Positions 1 through 11,496 of a stretch of DNA of 64,000 nucleotides are shown one piece after another. This DNA is from Populus alba. Taxonomy: Eukaryota > Streptophyta > Magnoliopsida > Malpighiales > Salicaceae. Numbering within the stretch: the first letter of the stretch is position 1; each line of letters starts with the position of its first letter. A program made the position numbers and the translations under genes. The stretch lies in the NCBI RefSeq assembly GCF_005239225.2, contig NC_133301.1:11780318-11844317 (forward strand), in the 5' to 3' direction. Under the pieces are notes generated by a model. That model was not told the origin of the DNA. It worked only from the letters and a program-made list of their open reading frames with translations, and searched no databases.

Positions 1-2769
1 TAAAACCAGTTGAAATCATCAAATCTACGACATCTTTCACTGAAAATCTTTAATTGACGCAGGCATCATGTTAAAAAGGAATAAATAAACCCAAATAAGT
101 AAAACTTGATATAAAATTAAAATGAAGAATCAATAGCAAGCGTAAACATAACATAATAAGAAGCAAAAAAATATATTTTTATCCATTCAAATTGAAATGA
201 CTCTGTTTATATGATAGATAGAAGATACAAGAATAATAAATCTATACTAGGCATAGCCTGTGCGATGCAAAGGGTCTCTATTTTTTTCAAGTAAAATGAT
301 GTCTAGATGATGTAAATATATTTTAAGACAATAAAAAAAATTAATGATTTGAGTTATAACACCAACTAAGATTAAAGAGTTAATTTTATTTTAATTAGAC
401 AGTAAAATAAAAGATAAAGATGTTAATTAGATTTTTTTTTTCAAAAAAAATCATTGTAATCACGAAACTAGATAAAAAAAAAATGGATAAAATCAACAAA
501 CATGAAAGAACTCAAGAGGGGATTAACTGTACAAAAAGATCTAAGATAAAAAAACAAATGATAATTAAAAGAATAAAAATGAAAATCAAAAATAAAAAAT
601 AAATTAGAGGGCAAACAATTTTTTTCAATTGAAGGATTAAATTTAAAAGAAAAATAACTCAAGCAAAAAGAAAAATAATAAAAGAAAGAGGAAGAAATTA
701 AAAAAAATAATAACACACTATAAACCTAGATTAAGGAAACAAATAAAAAATAAGATAAAAAAAATCTAAAGATAAAAAGATAAGATAAAAAAATATCAAT
801 TATAAAAGGATTAAGGAAACAAATAAGAAATCTAAAGAATAAGAATCTAATAAAAAAAATTAATACATAAAAAATTAAAATTGAAGGACTAAATAAAAAA
901 GAAATAACACTTATTCAAAAGGACAAAAAGATTAAAAAAAATTATAAAGAAAAAAGGAGGGTTTAATTGAAAAGAAAAATAACTAATATACCAAAACACT
1001 TTATGTCGAGGTCATTTTAATTATTATTACTATCGTCATCACAATAGCTACAAATATACTAAAAATAAAGGTGAAATTCATTTAGCTGTAGATACACTTC
1101 ACTATTTACTAGTATAGTGGATTGACGTCTATGGCTTAGGCTGAAAAAATTGATTGTCTTTGATTTAAGGGTGTTTTGATATTTTTACATAGTTCATTTG
1201 TTATTATTGATTTGTTTGGGGTATTTTCATCGATTTATCTTTTAATACACAATAAAATAACTGAAATACCCCTAGAATAATAATAAAAAAAAAAAACTAA
1301 CATTGATGAACAAAGGTGTTTTGGTATTTTTCTTTTTAATTGTATAATATAATTACACAATTGTCCTTAGAGTAAAAAACAAAGTTGTGTATATAGGGGT
1401 ATTAACATCTTTTCCTTAAGGTTTTTTTTTTTTTTTTTTTGTAATTATTGTGTTGTTTAAGGGTGATGAAATAATTTAACATTTAATTAATATTGTTTTT
1501 ATTCAAAAATATGTTGGCATATGGTGCGCGCGCTAACGTGAGGGAGGCGCCATGCACTTTGGGAGGCACACACGCACCTCCTAGTGGTTGAAAAGTTTCT
1601 TCCATAATCTCACTTTGTTCTTCATTGTGTCCTTTTCCTTTATGATCGGCACATGTCATCCAAAGATAATCGGTTTATCGCCGGTTGTCCTCTTTTTTTT
1701 CTCTTCATTTCTCTCTCATACACGGAGAGCTGCACTTTAGTCCTTATTTTTATTGTTTTTTTCAATAGTCAATCCTTTTAGTAATAATTGTTTATTTATG
1801 TTATATCCCTTTCGTTAAAAATTTTTTATTTGTCAATTTGATCCTTCAGTTCTAATTTGTATATAATATTTTTCGATTCGATTCTTCTACTTTTCATTTT
1901 TTATTTTGTTTCTTTTCTTTTTTATCAAAGTTTTTATACTTTTAATTTTATCATTCAAGTCAATTTTATGATTTCTTTTTCAATAATAATAAGAACTTCA
2001 ACTTGGTCCTTCTTCTTTTATTTCTTAGTTTTTTTTTTTTCACGTTTGGTGGTGGTAGTGGTCACCAAAGGAGGAGGGGATAATTTCTTCAAATTGTCTT
2101 GTATGCATGATGTGGAAGGTTATGCTAATACTTAATTATGATAAATTGATACAAAAAATTGAAGAAAAAACAAGGAACCCATGTTCCTTTGAATATATAT
2201 TTCGGCCTATGGATCATTAGGATAAAAGATGGGGTTGGTTTTAATCTCGTGTATTATTGTGTTAAATTATATATATGTTGAATAATTATAATGAGTTAGG
2301 TGTGTGGAAACTGAGGGAAAACCCTTGGGTTCCAATGCAAAGGTTTGGTAAATTTGTTCTTAACGAGGGAGGACAAAATGATAAAATCATGCATGTGCTT
2401 AACATGAAAATATGTTCTTAAAAATAAATTGTATCAGTTTGATGATGTGAGTGTACTATACATGTGAAATATTGTATATGCAGAAGTAATAAAAAATATG
2501 TTACTTTTAGATCCAAGTATAAATCCAAAATTGATATAAATAATGGCAAGGTGATATTCATGATCTTGATAACAAATAATGTTGCGACCAAACCTCAGGG
2601 CATAGGAGGATCAAGATCACTCTAGACTGGTAGGTATTCTAATCTTATACTTAAAATTGATATAAACAAAGATAAATATAGTATGATTGGATTTGTTTGT
2701 CTATTTGTACGAAGACCAATGATATCTATTAGACTGATACCGACATCTCTTAAAGAAGTATTATCAACA
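1..2769. other. AT-rich intergenic DNA, no gene seen
   Basis: The stretch is dominated by A/T runs and broken by stops in all frames. The few short open frames are low-complexity Lys/Phe/Ile strings with no recognisable domain. A slightly GC-richer island near 1525-1700 contains CGCGCGC and GGCGCC tracts but no open frame. I see no promoter, RNA gene or mobile element with definable ends here. Confidence 0.6.
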
Positions 2770-3045
2770 TAGACTTGATTAGCTATTTCAAGATTATAGC
2801 AGCTAATAATATTAATAAAATTTTATTAATATCGACATTTAATCTAAAAAATAAAAAGAAAAATGTTAAATGAACTTGATTAGCTTTCTAGATTATGAAA
2901 GGTAGTCATATCAACAAGATTATATTAATATCGACGTTAACATGGACTTGATTAACTTTTCAAATCATGAGATCTAATTATATTAACATGGTTATATCGG
3001 TGTCAGCACTAATATTAACTTGATTGATCTTTCAAGTATTTTCTT
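2770..3045. repeat. Degenerate ~75-bp tandem repeat
   Basis: A block recurs about four times. It has the pattern 'acttgatta' + 'ctttcaag/ttcaaga' + 'attatattaatatcgac', with an ACTTGATT core at about 2772, 2876, 2945 and 3018. The copies have diverged by substitutions and indels. It is non-coding and looks old. Confidence 0.5.
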
Positions 3046-4364
3046 ATTCTCCAATATTTTTTAGTGACTTTCTCTTTTATTTCTTAACATCCAACAATTA
3101 AAATTTTAAAAAATAAAGTTAGGATTGAAACGTACAATTATAGAATAACAAGGATTAAATAATAGATAAAATAAAATATTAGGGAGCAAATCAAAATTTT
3201 CCATTTCAATATCCAAATGGAGTCTGTTTTTGTTTGTTTGTGTTAAATGTGTTCCTTCTTCTTTTAGTTTCTTTTTTTTTTAAACTACCAATAAAGTTTT
3301 ATTTTTTAAAATCAATCTTTAATCCATTATCAAAATATTCCTTAGCACTCCGTATATATGAGACAATGCAGATTGCAAAAAAATATTACTACATGTAACC
3401 ATGCTAATATAACTTAAGAAGATGAAATTATATATAAAAAATTTTGATGATCAAAACAAAAAAAAAAAATTGTATGGTTATTAAGCTACAAAAAATCATA
3501 GGAAATATTTTGGAAGGAATTTTTCCTGAGGGCTTTTATAGATCATTCACGGTGTGTTTTACAACCTCCATTTCTAGAGAGCATTGGCTTCTTCTTTAAA
3601 GGATTTCTCCAGGGGTTGTAAATCTTCTTTTCAGTGATACTTACACAATGTCCCTTAAAGACCCAAGAGTGTTGATGAGGGACCCTCTAGAGTTTAAATC
3701 AGTATGAGGTATTTTTAAGCAGTAAAAAGACATTAATAAAGGTATTAATGAGCTTTTATGAAGATAGAAAAGAAGAAGGAGAAGAATATATATAGATTAG
3801 AGAAGAAGAAGGATTATGTTTAGTATAAGAATATAAGGTTTCGAGCCTTTTTTCTATGTACTTGAGCTCCCTTTTATATCATCTGACTTGATTTGATTCA
3901 TACAACATAAGAGGGGTAGAGATGTAATCTTGTAATCATAGAATAATGTTATTTTATCGTTCATGCTATCACATCTAATTAATATAGCATATACTGCTTG
4001 TTTGTAATTAAGGAGATATGATGGACATCATAATTACTAACTCATGCCCAGAATATGAGAGATTCAATGTGAAGTTACCTTTTAGCTATACGTTGAACCT
4101 AAGAGGAGTTGAGTTCAACTCATACATAGAACCCAAGGGCAATTGGGTTTAGCTTGTGATTGTACCAAAGAATGGTCACGAGTGGATGCACCATGGCCCA
4201 ACATGGAGTTGGGCGTGAATACATCCTGACTCAACTTGGAGTTGGGCGAGGAGAAAACATAACTTTATTTCAGGTTATGACTTTCGTGTGATGACTTTTA
4301 AATAGGGAGGTTTTAGAAAATTATGACCCATCACATGATTTACATGAAAGTGTTTACCCTAGTT
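3046..4364. other. Intergenic DNA, probably decayed repeat
   Basis: No coding potential is seen. The part from about 3540 to 4280 is less AT-biased, with purine-rich GAAGAAGG runs and recurring 'gagttgggcg' phrases. It reads like an old retrotransposon LTR or leader, but I found no ends, target duplication or protein motif. Confidence 0.35.
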
Positions 4365-4540
4365 TTTTTTAGTGTATTTAGTAATTTATATATCTATTAC
4401 CTTCTAATGTTTTGAACAAAATTTTATTTTTGTTAGTTTTAATTGAATATTGTTTTTTAGTGTATTTAGTAATTTATATATTTATTACCTTATAATGTTT
4501 TGAACAAAATTTTCTTTTTGTTAGTTTTAAATGAATACTT
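4365..4540. repeat. Two-copy 88-bp tandem duplication
   Basis: Two adjacent copies (4365-4452 and 4453-4540) share 'agtgtatttagtaattta', then 'taatgttttgaacaaaattt', then 'tttttgttagtttta'. They differ by a few substitutions. Non-coding. Confidence 0.7.
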
Positions 4541-4869
4541 TGGTTGTTTGCTACTTTTGCACAGTCAAAATACAACATGTTAGATTTTTCCCCGTGACTC
4601 TGTGACGCTTTTAGCTTATTATGTTAGAGGACCATTTTACACAATTACTCTACTTTTTAATCGGAGGGTTGGTAGCTCATAGAACTTCAAATAAATTTTT
4701 CTGTTTTATGCCAGAAGTATTTTACTTCTTGGTTGCCTAAGTGCAGCGTGAGCATCATAGCTAGTAATATAAATTAAAAGAGATAATGTTTTTATCGTGT
4801 ATTATTTTTACAAATTTTTATTTATTTTAATATTGTTTTTTAATTTTAATTTTTTTTTCTCTAATTTGA

Positions 4870-6120
4870 TACTTCAATAATTAGTTTATTGAAGGTTAAG
4901 TTTCATAATTTATTATAATTTATTTTATATGTGATCAACTTAGTCTCATAAATCATATCATGAGTTTGGAGGTTTAACTTGATGGACTAAAATTTTGTTT
5001 TTTAATTGATATGTTTTTTTTTTAATTTCATCATTTATTATTTGTATAAGTTGAGAATTTAATTTCATAATTTATTTGAATTTATCTCCTATAAAATTAT
5101 CTTGATCTCATAACTTGGACAACGAATTTGGTTGATTAACCTAGTTGATTTGAGTTTTTTTTTTAATCTTTTTTATAATGAATTTTTTTAATTTCATCAT
5201 TTAACATGAAATTGATTATAAATTAGACTTTATAATTTATTTTTGTTTCCTATGAGTTTATTCAAGTCTTAGGACTCAAGTCACATGTTTTACGGGGTAA
5301 CCTATATAGACTAGGGTCATTTTATTGTATCCTATATTTAGATTGATTTTTAAAAAAAACTTCCAACCTTCAACAATGACTTTAATGAAAATTGAGATTC
5401 ATGATTTGTTTTAATTTTTTTTATGGGGTTATCACAATCGTATGATCTTAGTTGCAGGTTTGACAGATTAATCCGGGTTGACTTAAGTTATTTTTTTGTT
5501 TACTTTCTATAAGGTTAATTTGATCTTATGACCGGGTCACAAATTTGATAGGTTAACCCGAGTTAATTTTTTGCTATTTCTTAATTAATCTTTTCAATTA
5601 CATTCTTCAATAATGAGTTGATTGAGAATTGAGATTTATAATATATTTTGATTTATTTTATATGGGATGATTATCATGGTTTCATGAATTAAGTCCATAA
5701 TTTATCAAGTTAACCCGAGTTGACCCATATCAATTCAATGTATTGTCATTTTAATATTTTATTTTAGAAAAAGATGTTGTCTTGAATTTTTGTGAATCAA
5801 AATATTTTTTTTTTGTTATTTGAGTTATCTTTAGATCTATTAAGTTGAGTTGTTGAGAATTGAACTTCAAAATTTATTTTGATTTGTTTTATATTAAGTT
5901 ATCATAGTCTCATAAATCAAGCTGAGGATTTGTCATCTTAATCCAGGTTAGCTCGGATCGATTTAGTATATTATCATTTTAATATTAAAAAAAAAAAACA
6001 TTGTCTTGAATTTTTGTGAATTAAAAAATATTTTTATCGGTTGTTTAAGTTGTATTTGAATCTATCAAGCTAATTAGATCATATCATGTCAATTTTTTAT
6101 ATAATTTAATTTTTTTTACT
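4870..6120. repeat. Degenerate tandem repeat array, ~170-190 bp units
   Basis: About seven diverged units repeat the order 'ttgagaattgagattcataat', 'tttattttgattt.ttttatat', 'atcatgatctcatgaatcaag', then 'ggttaacccgagttgac'. The clearest 'gtt(a/g)acccgagttga' cores are near 5555, 5705 and 5945. All frames are closed. The same final core also appears in the array at 13340-13915. Confidence 0.55.
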
Positions 6121-7851
6121 ATAAAAATATTAGTAATGCCTAGATTTTTTTTTATATTAAAAAAAATAATTTAACCAAGAGCATAGTGCAGATCGATTAT
6201 TTAGTCAACAAATTACATTTCTTTTCAAGGAAAATTTTGAAAAACAAATTAATGACGCCGCCCTTATTTCATTAATCTCTTTTCCTATTTAATAACTCAA
6301 TCCAGTTGGAAGTTAGGACAAGTCTACTGTTTCTGTAGAAAATTGCCTTGTGTAAATTTTCCACCCTTATTTTTCCACACGTATTAATTAGTCTTCCATT
6401 GTGTATCTAAGAAACCACTCAATACTTGCCCGTTGTTTCTTTTTCCAATTCCAACTCCCTGGTCCTCTTGTGTATGCTTGCTTTATTAAAAATAAAATAA
6501 AAATGGATTAGCAAATCATCACGGATTTTACGGTATTTTCCACATGATTTTTAATTATTATTAAATTAATCTGGACGCATCAATATTTTTATATGTAATT
6601 ACTTTTAAAAACAATATATATATATATATATATATATTAAACTTGTGTTTAGAGGCCTTTCCACCCTTTTATTTTCTTAAACTTAGTGAAATGATTCAAT
6701 TATTCTTAAAATAAAAAATAAATCTTAAACTAGAGTCCAGGAGTTTTTCTGAATTTTCAACTTGGTTTTTATATATATATATATATATATTAGTCAAATA
6801 GAGTGAGGAATAATTCAGTATTTTAATAAATATTAAATATTATTTAAAAAAATATTAGGTTGTCTCGGATATCTAGAGTTATAAGTTTCTCTTGTCCTCT
6901 CTCTCATAGACACATTTTTTTTATGGATACATAGTAGGCCTCAAAATAATACTACAAACTGAAGGAACTAGGTCTCGGATCGATACACGCCAAGTTTAAT
7001 AACATTGATGTATAATTAAGGGTAAAGTCTAGAATAAACAGCCAGCAATAAGTGGAATTTCATTGAAAAAAAATAAAAATAGGAAAGATACTAATAGAAA
7101 ATCTTTTTTTTTAAAGTGTTTTTTAGAATTTTTTATTTTTTTAAATTAATATATTTTAATATTATTTTATTTATTAATATTAAAAATAAAATTTTAAAAA
7201 AATATTTGTAAAGACACTTTTCTTTATGGATACATAAATTGTTTGCAAGCTCTTTGAAAGAGAGCCATAACTTCGTGCGGTAGTTCTTGAGTCTTCTCTA
7301 CGAATTAAATTTAGATTTTTATATATATAAAAAAATAATTTTTTTTAAAAAATCAAATCAGTTCAAATCGACGGATTTTGATTCGATTTTTTAAGATAAA
7401 AATCGGTTTAACTTGATTTTTTCGGTCTTAGACTTATAAAACCGAAACTAAATGAAACTGGTCTATTTTTTTTAAAATTTTAATTGATTTAATTGATTTT
7501 TTTTTCATGATTCAGTTTTTTCTATTTTTTTTTAATTTAATCAGTTTTTTTTTCACCCCGGGTCAACTCTCCAAGATAAAGATATTTTTTTTAAAAAAAA
7601 AGAAAAACTATTTTTAAACAATAAAAAAACTATATTTTCTTAAATCTAAGAATTCAAATCCAAGTGTTTTTCAATTAATAATGAAGAGAGAGAGTTATAC
7701 TTCTTTTCTTGTACTCTCTCTCCCTCTCTTAAACACACAGTTTCTTGAATGATACAAGATATACTTGGAGCTTGCTTGGGAGCTGGCTGTGAGTTCTCAA
7801 AATTTATTAAAATTTTTTTATTGTTTTAATATACTAACATTAAAAATAAAA
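6121..7851. other. AT-rich intergenic DNA with microsatellites and short duplications
   Basis: It contains (TA)n microsatellites at about 6614-6638 and 6768-6790. A 110-bp segment (6333-6441) recurs at 8094-8213. A ~63-bp segment (7238-7300) recurs at 8450-8512. The 7611-7850 part matches sequence upstream of the two thaumatin-like genes, so this region is built partly from duplicated promoter-distal DNA of those genes. No gene is seen. Confidence 0.6.
6333..6441. repeat. Dispersed duplicate, copy 1 (partner 8094-8213)
   Basis: Shared phrases include 'gtgtaaattttccac', 'tttttccacacg.attaatta' and 'actcaatacttgcccgttg'. The copies are in direct orientation 1.75 kb apart with scattered substitutions. 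Non-coding. Confidence 0.75.
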
Positions 7852-7936
7852 TACTCTAGATTTTTCAAGCAGAGGTAACCTGATGCTCATAGTTATCTTA
7901 AAGATGACCAAGCAAGCACCTTCACCTGTCCCGGTG
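7852..7936 (+). pseudogene. Thaumatin-like C-terminal remnant
   Basis: About 85 bp match codons 188-216 of the intact gene at 10022. The fragment reads [31 protein letters not shown], so the codon for the conserved Cys196 has become TAA. On its left it joins directly to the AT-rich sequence that normally lies about 400 bp upstream of the thaumatin-like start codon. Roughly 1 kb, comprising the proximal promoter and most of the coding region, has therefore been deleted. This is a third, dead member of the local cluster. Confidence 0.8.
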
Positions 7937-9074
7937 TACACTGTAAGAATTGGCAGGTGGATCTGGACCATATGATTCACTCTATAGTTAAACTTGCAAA
8001 ATAGGTGCTTATGCATTTTCCTCCGGGTTTTTTTTTTTAATAGCTTCTCTGATACTAGAATATACTGAGCATATTTTTTAATAGCCCACTGCGTCCATAG
8101 AAAATTGCTCCCCACTTTGTGTAAATTTTCCACCATTGTTTTTCCACACGCATTAATTACTCTTCCATTGTGTTTCTAAGAGACCACTCAATACTTGCCC
8201 GTTGTTTCTTTTACTGATTTTAATTTTATGATATTTTTTATTAAAGAACCATCTCAACCGAATAGTTTAAAATAATTATTAGATAAGATTTCAAGATATA
8301 ATATTATCTTAAATAAATAGAGATGAATCAAGGTTTTGATATTATATTAAAAAATCATTTTAATCTAAAAATTAGTTAAGTTTTTCAATTGATATGAATA
8401 TTTTAAAACTCATCTATAAATAAAGAGGAACACTCCCCATGTAGAAAAAAGTTGTTTGCAGCTCTTGAAAGAGAGCCATAAGTTCGTGCGTTGGTCCTGA
8501 GTCTTCTCTATGAACATTCCGCAGCCTCACGTCTTTACCCCACACGTTATTCACATGAAGACGTTTGATGCCCCTATTTTCCATGAAGACTTCCATCGAG
8601 ATAAGAAATGTGAGTCCTTTTTATTTTAAAAAATCTTGAATTAATTTATTTATTTTATATGAAAAGTACATAAACATAAAAAAAATTAAATAATATTTGT
8701 ATGAATTATCATATACTGAAAGGTGCATAGATTATATGAGTAGATTTCAATAATAATAGTATTTGTATGAATTATAATTAACTTTAATCCTTCAAGGTTA
8801 ATCTGCCTCAATTATCTTCTCTGCGCCTGCCAAAAAAATAAGTGACTCTTAGGATTTATTTTTATAAAAAATATTTTTTTATAAATTTTCCAGTATTTTT
8901 TATTATTAAAAAAAATTGATCAAATAAAAAATATTTTCTAATTAAAAAAATTAGTTTAATTTCTAGAAAAATATTATTTTTATTGTAGATGAAAAAATAC
9001 TTTTCAAAAGTTGTAAAAATTTTAAAAAATATCTTATTATATATTAATTATATAAAATTTAATTTTTAATCTTT
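7937..9074. other. Intergenic DNA with duplicated fragments
   Basis: It holds the second copies of the 6333-6441 and 7238-7300 repeats. It also has a 60-codon minus-strand open frame (8414-8596) without recognisable homology. Part of that frame (about 8565-8600, minus) reappears on the plus strand near 15468-15500, which suggests repeat debris rather than a gene. Confidence 0.5.
8094..8213. repeat. Dispersed duplicate, copy 2 (partner 6333-6441)
   Basis: Direct, diverged copy of the 6333-6441 segment, ending in the shared 'actcaatacttgcccgttg' phrase. Non-coding. Confidence 0.75.
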
Positions 9075-9951
9075 TGAATTTATTTAAAATCTATATATGT
9101 ATATAACTCGAATGATTATATATGCTTGCTTTATACAAGCTAGGGTCCACTCTCCAGGACAAGAATTAAAGATAGTGTCCGTGGATACCATTCCATGTCG
9201 TGCATTGATTACTGACCATACAAGGTTTGCTCCGGTCAAGAGTTTTTTTTCCTTGTCTTGCGGCTTTTAAATATCTAAATTTATCTGTTTCTTCATCATA
9301 AATTGAAAAACACTTGGATTTGAATTCTTAGATTTAAGAAAATATAGTTTTTTTATTGTTTAAAATAGATTTTTTTTTTTAAAGTAAGATGACTTTGGGA
9401 TGACTAAAAATACAATTTTGATAAAAAGAGAATTATAATTTTTTTTTTCTACTATTCTCTTTCCCTCTCTTACACCCACTCTTAAAGGATACAAAATATA
9501 CTCAGAGCTTGCTAGGAAGGTGGCTGGTTACGGGCTCTCAAAATTTTTTAATTTGTTTTGTTTAAAATTATTTTGTTATATTTTTAGATTGTTTTTGATA
9601 TACTAATATTAAAAATAAATTTTTTAAAATAAAAAATATAATTTAAATATAATTTTTTAATAACATAAAATACTTTAAAAACTAACTAGTACTACAATAA
9701 CAAACACCCTCTCAAATAACTGTTTTTATAGAGGGATCTAATGTATTTTACGTCATCTATAATCTCAAACCCCTCTTGTCTTGTCTTGTAGATCAATGCA
9801 AATGTTGAAAGCTTTGACTTGAGATCTTGATTTTTCCTCCTTTCCAGAACAGTTTGATTTTTCTTTCTTGGTAGATGCTATTCTTTAATTCTTTTGAGTT
9901 TTTGTACATTGCTCTTGATCCAACGGCACTAGCAAACTGTGACACTTCTCC

Positions 9952-9959
9952 TATAAAAG
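9952..9959 (+). promoter_or_regulatory. TATA box of thaumatin-like gene A
   Basis: TATAAAAG lies 70 bp upstream of the ATG, a normal plant spacing. The same box at the same distance precedes gene B. A TTGACT (W-box-type core) occurs near 9804, which would fit WRKY-mediated defence induction; its use is inference. Confidence 0.8.
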
Positions 9960-10021
9960 CAGTCCTAAGCCCTCACAAATAATCACAACACACCAGCTTT
10001 CTCAATCCATATTTCTTCACT

Positions 10022-10699
10022 ATGAGTCGTTTTTCTTACTTATCGTTGTTTCCCTGCTTCCTTCTTTTTGCCCATTTCATCACCTTCAGCAACGCAGCTA
10101 CTTTTGAAATCCGAAACCAATGCACTGACACTGTCTGGGCCGCGGCTGTTCCCGGTGGTGGCCAAAGACTCGACCCAGGCCAGTCATGGACCATCACCGC
10201 GAATGCCGGAACAACACAGGCCCGTATTTGGGGACGGACCAAGTGCAATTTCGATGGGGCTGGGCGAGGGACGTGTGAGACAGGTGATTGCAATGGGCTC
10301 TTGCAATGCCAAGCCTTCGGGCAACCCCCTAACACACTGGCTGAATATGCATTGAACCAATTCAACAACTTGGATTTCTTCGACATATCTCTTGTTGATG
10401 GGTTTAATGTTCCTATGGACTTCAGTCCAGTATCAGGCAACTGCCGCGGAATTAGGTGCGCAGCTGATATCAATGGACAGTGCCCGAATCAGCTCAGGGC
10501 CAACGGAGGCTGCAACAATCCTTGCACTGTCTTCAAGACAGATGAATACTGTTGCAATTCTGGCAACTGTGGCCCAACTGAATACTCGAGGTTTTTCAAG
10601 CAGAGGTGCCCTGACGCTTATAGTTATCCTAAAGATGACCAAACAAGCACCTTCACCTGTCCCGGTGGAACTAATTACAGGGTTGTATTCTGCCCTTGA
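10022..10699 (+). CDS. Thaumatin-like protein A (PR-5/osmotin family)
   Basis: An intronless 225-residue secreted protein. Residues 1-25 form a signal peptide, probably cleaved after SNA before ATFEIRNQC. The mature part has 16 cysteines, the number expected for eight disulfides of the full-length family. The family signature lies at residues 81-96 ([16 protein letters not shown]). The acidic-cleft residues appear intact: Arg68, Glu108, Asp121, Asp126 and Asp149. The protein ends FCP with no C-terminal extension, so apoplastic secretion is more likely than vacuolar sorting. Family knowledge points to antifungal, stress-induced activity, often by glucan or membrane interaction; no specific ligand can be read here. 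Counting Lys/Arg against Asp/Glu, the mature protein is about -3. The start was chosen from the TATA spacing and signal peptide. Its tandem paralogue lies 7.2 kb downstream. Confidence 0.95.
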   Translation: MSRFSYLSLFPCFLLFAHFITFSNAATFEIRNQCTDTVWAAAVPGGGQRLDPGQSWTITANAGTTQARIWGRTKCNFDGAGRGTCETGDCNGLLQCQAFGQPPNTLAEYALNQFNNLDFFDISLVDGFNVPMDFSPVSGNCRGIRCAADINGQCPNQLRANGGCNNPCTVFKTDEYCCNSGNCGPTEYSRFFKQRCPDAYSYPKDDQTSTFTCPGGTNYRVVFCP

Positions 10700-11385
10700 A
10701 GTAGTTTTAAGCCAGGAATTTAATGGTGTAAAATGTGAATAAGGACCATTGCTCGATTCACTTCTGACGGAGTGAATTGCTGCCAAGGTCACATGCTTTA
10801 TTATAATGAAAATCTACTACAATATTAACAGTGGAAAGACCCTTTATTTGCTCTAGCTGTTAAATACCCAGACAAAGTGTGTTCATGCTTTCGGGAGCAT
10901 ATCCAGCCCAGAAGCACTTTCTTCATTTCTAACCATGGGAAACTACAAAATACAACTATGCTGCAAGCAATTACCTAAAATAAAACGATTTAAGTACTGC
11001 TCATGTTTGTTAGTTTCTTCCAACACGGCAATCCATTTTCCTTTTATATTAATCATCTGCCTTTTGTTGACAAAACCATTCTTTCCTTCTTTGTTTAATC
11101 TCTGTTAAAATCTGTTGCTTCCAAGCACTTCACAAGAGGTAATCCTAAAGCATTATCAGATCAGCAAGGCATGCAATAGCTCAGGTCAGCAGAAAATGCT
11201 GAAGGAGAGGCAAATTAAAATTGTAATATATAAATACATAACTGATAATTAATGAGGTGGATCAATAGACAATTTCTCCCCTTTCATTTTCTTTTTTGTA
11301 TAATTCGTGCTACTGACCTTGTTCGTGACTAAACTGGGAAAGTCACCTCCATCTTCTAGCAGAAGCACCCCCTTAAAACTAAAAT

Positions 11386-11492
11386 TTACATGTTCTTCAT
11401 CTCCTGGTTGAAGCAGTAAGCAGGAGCTTGAGTCATCGAATCATCCGAAAGCACTGCACCTACCTCAAAAGTTATCACATGAGTGGAAATAC
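11386..11492 (-). pseudogene. Orphan terminal exon of an unidentified plant gene (copy A)
   Basis: On the minus strand a splice acceptor (tttgcag) is followed by 107 bp encoding ISTHVITFEVGAVLSDD and ending AYCFNQEMKNM-stop. The same 107-bp exon at 18552-18658 has its upstream exon 110 bp away. Here the duplication breaks off just outside the acceptor, so the exon has no gene. I recognise the upstream exon of copy B as a conserved plant protein type (WYDWPRGRN, EWNNGT motifs) but cannot name a function. Confidence 0.75.
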
Positions 11493-11496
11493 CTGC

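Larger units (their letters stand above)
9075..11496. repeat. Segmental duplication, copy A
   Basis: This copy and 16094-18664 are collinear. Both begin at 'gaatttatttaaaatctata' and share 'gctttatacaagctagggtc'. Both run through a thaumatin-like promoter, the gene, its 3' UTR and a minus-strand terminal exon. Coding regions and 3' flanks are very similar, while distal upstream DNA has diverged by indels, a ~100-bp inversion and a transposon insertion in copy B. Copy A stops about 4 bases beyond the splice acceptor of the minus-strand exon, whereas copy B continues. Confidence 0.85.

Noticed and set aside
10036..10792. Overlapping open frames on both strands across thaumatin-like gene A (same at 17253-17977 in gene B)
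   Set aside because: They are shadows of a GC-richer coding region. Only the frame with the signal peptide, 16 cysteines and family signature is real.
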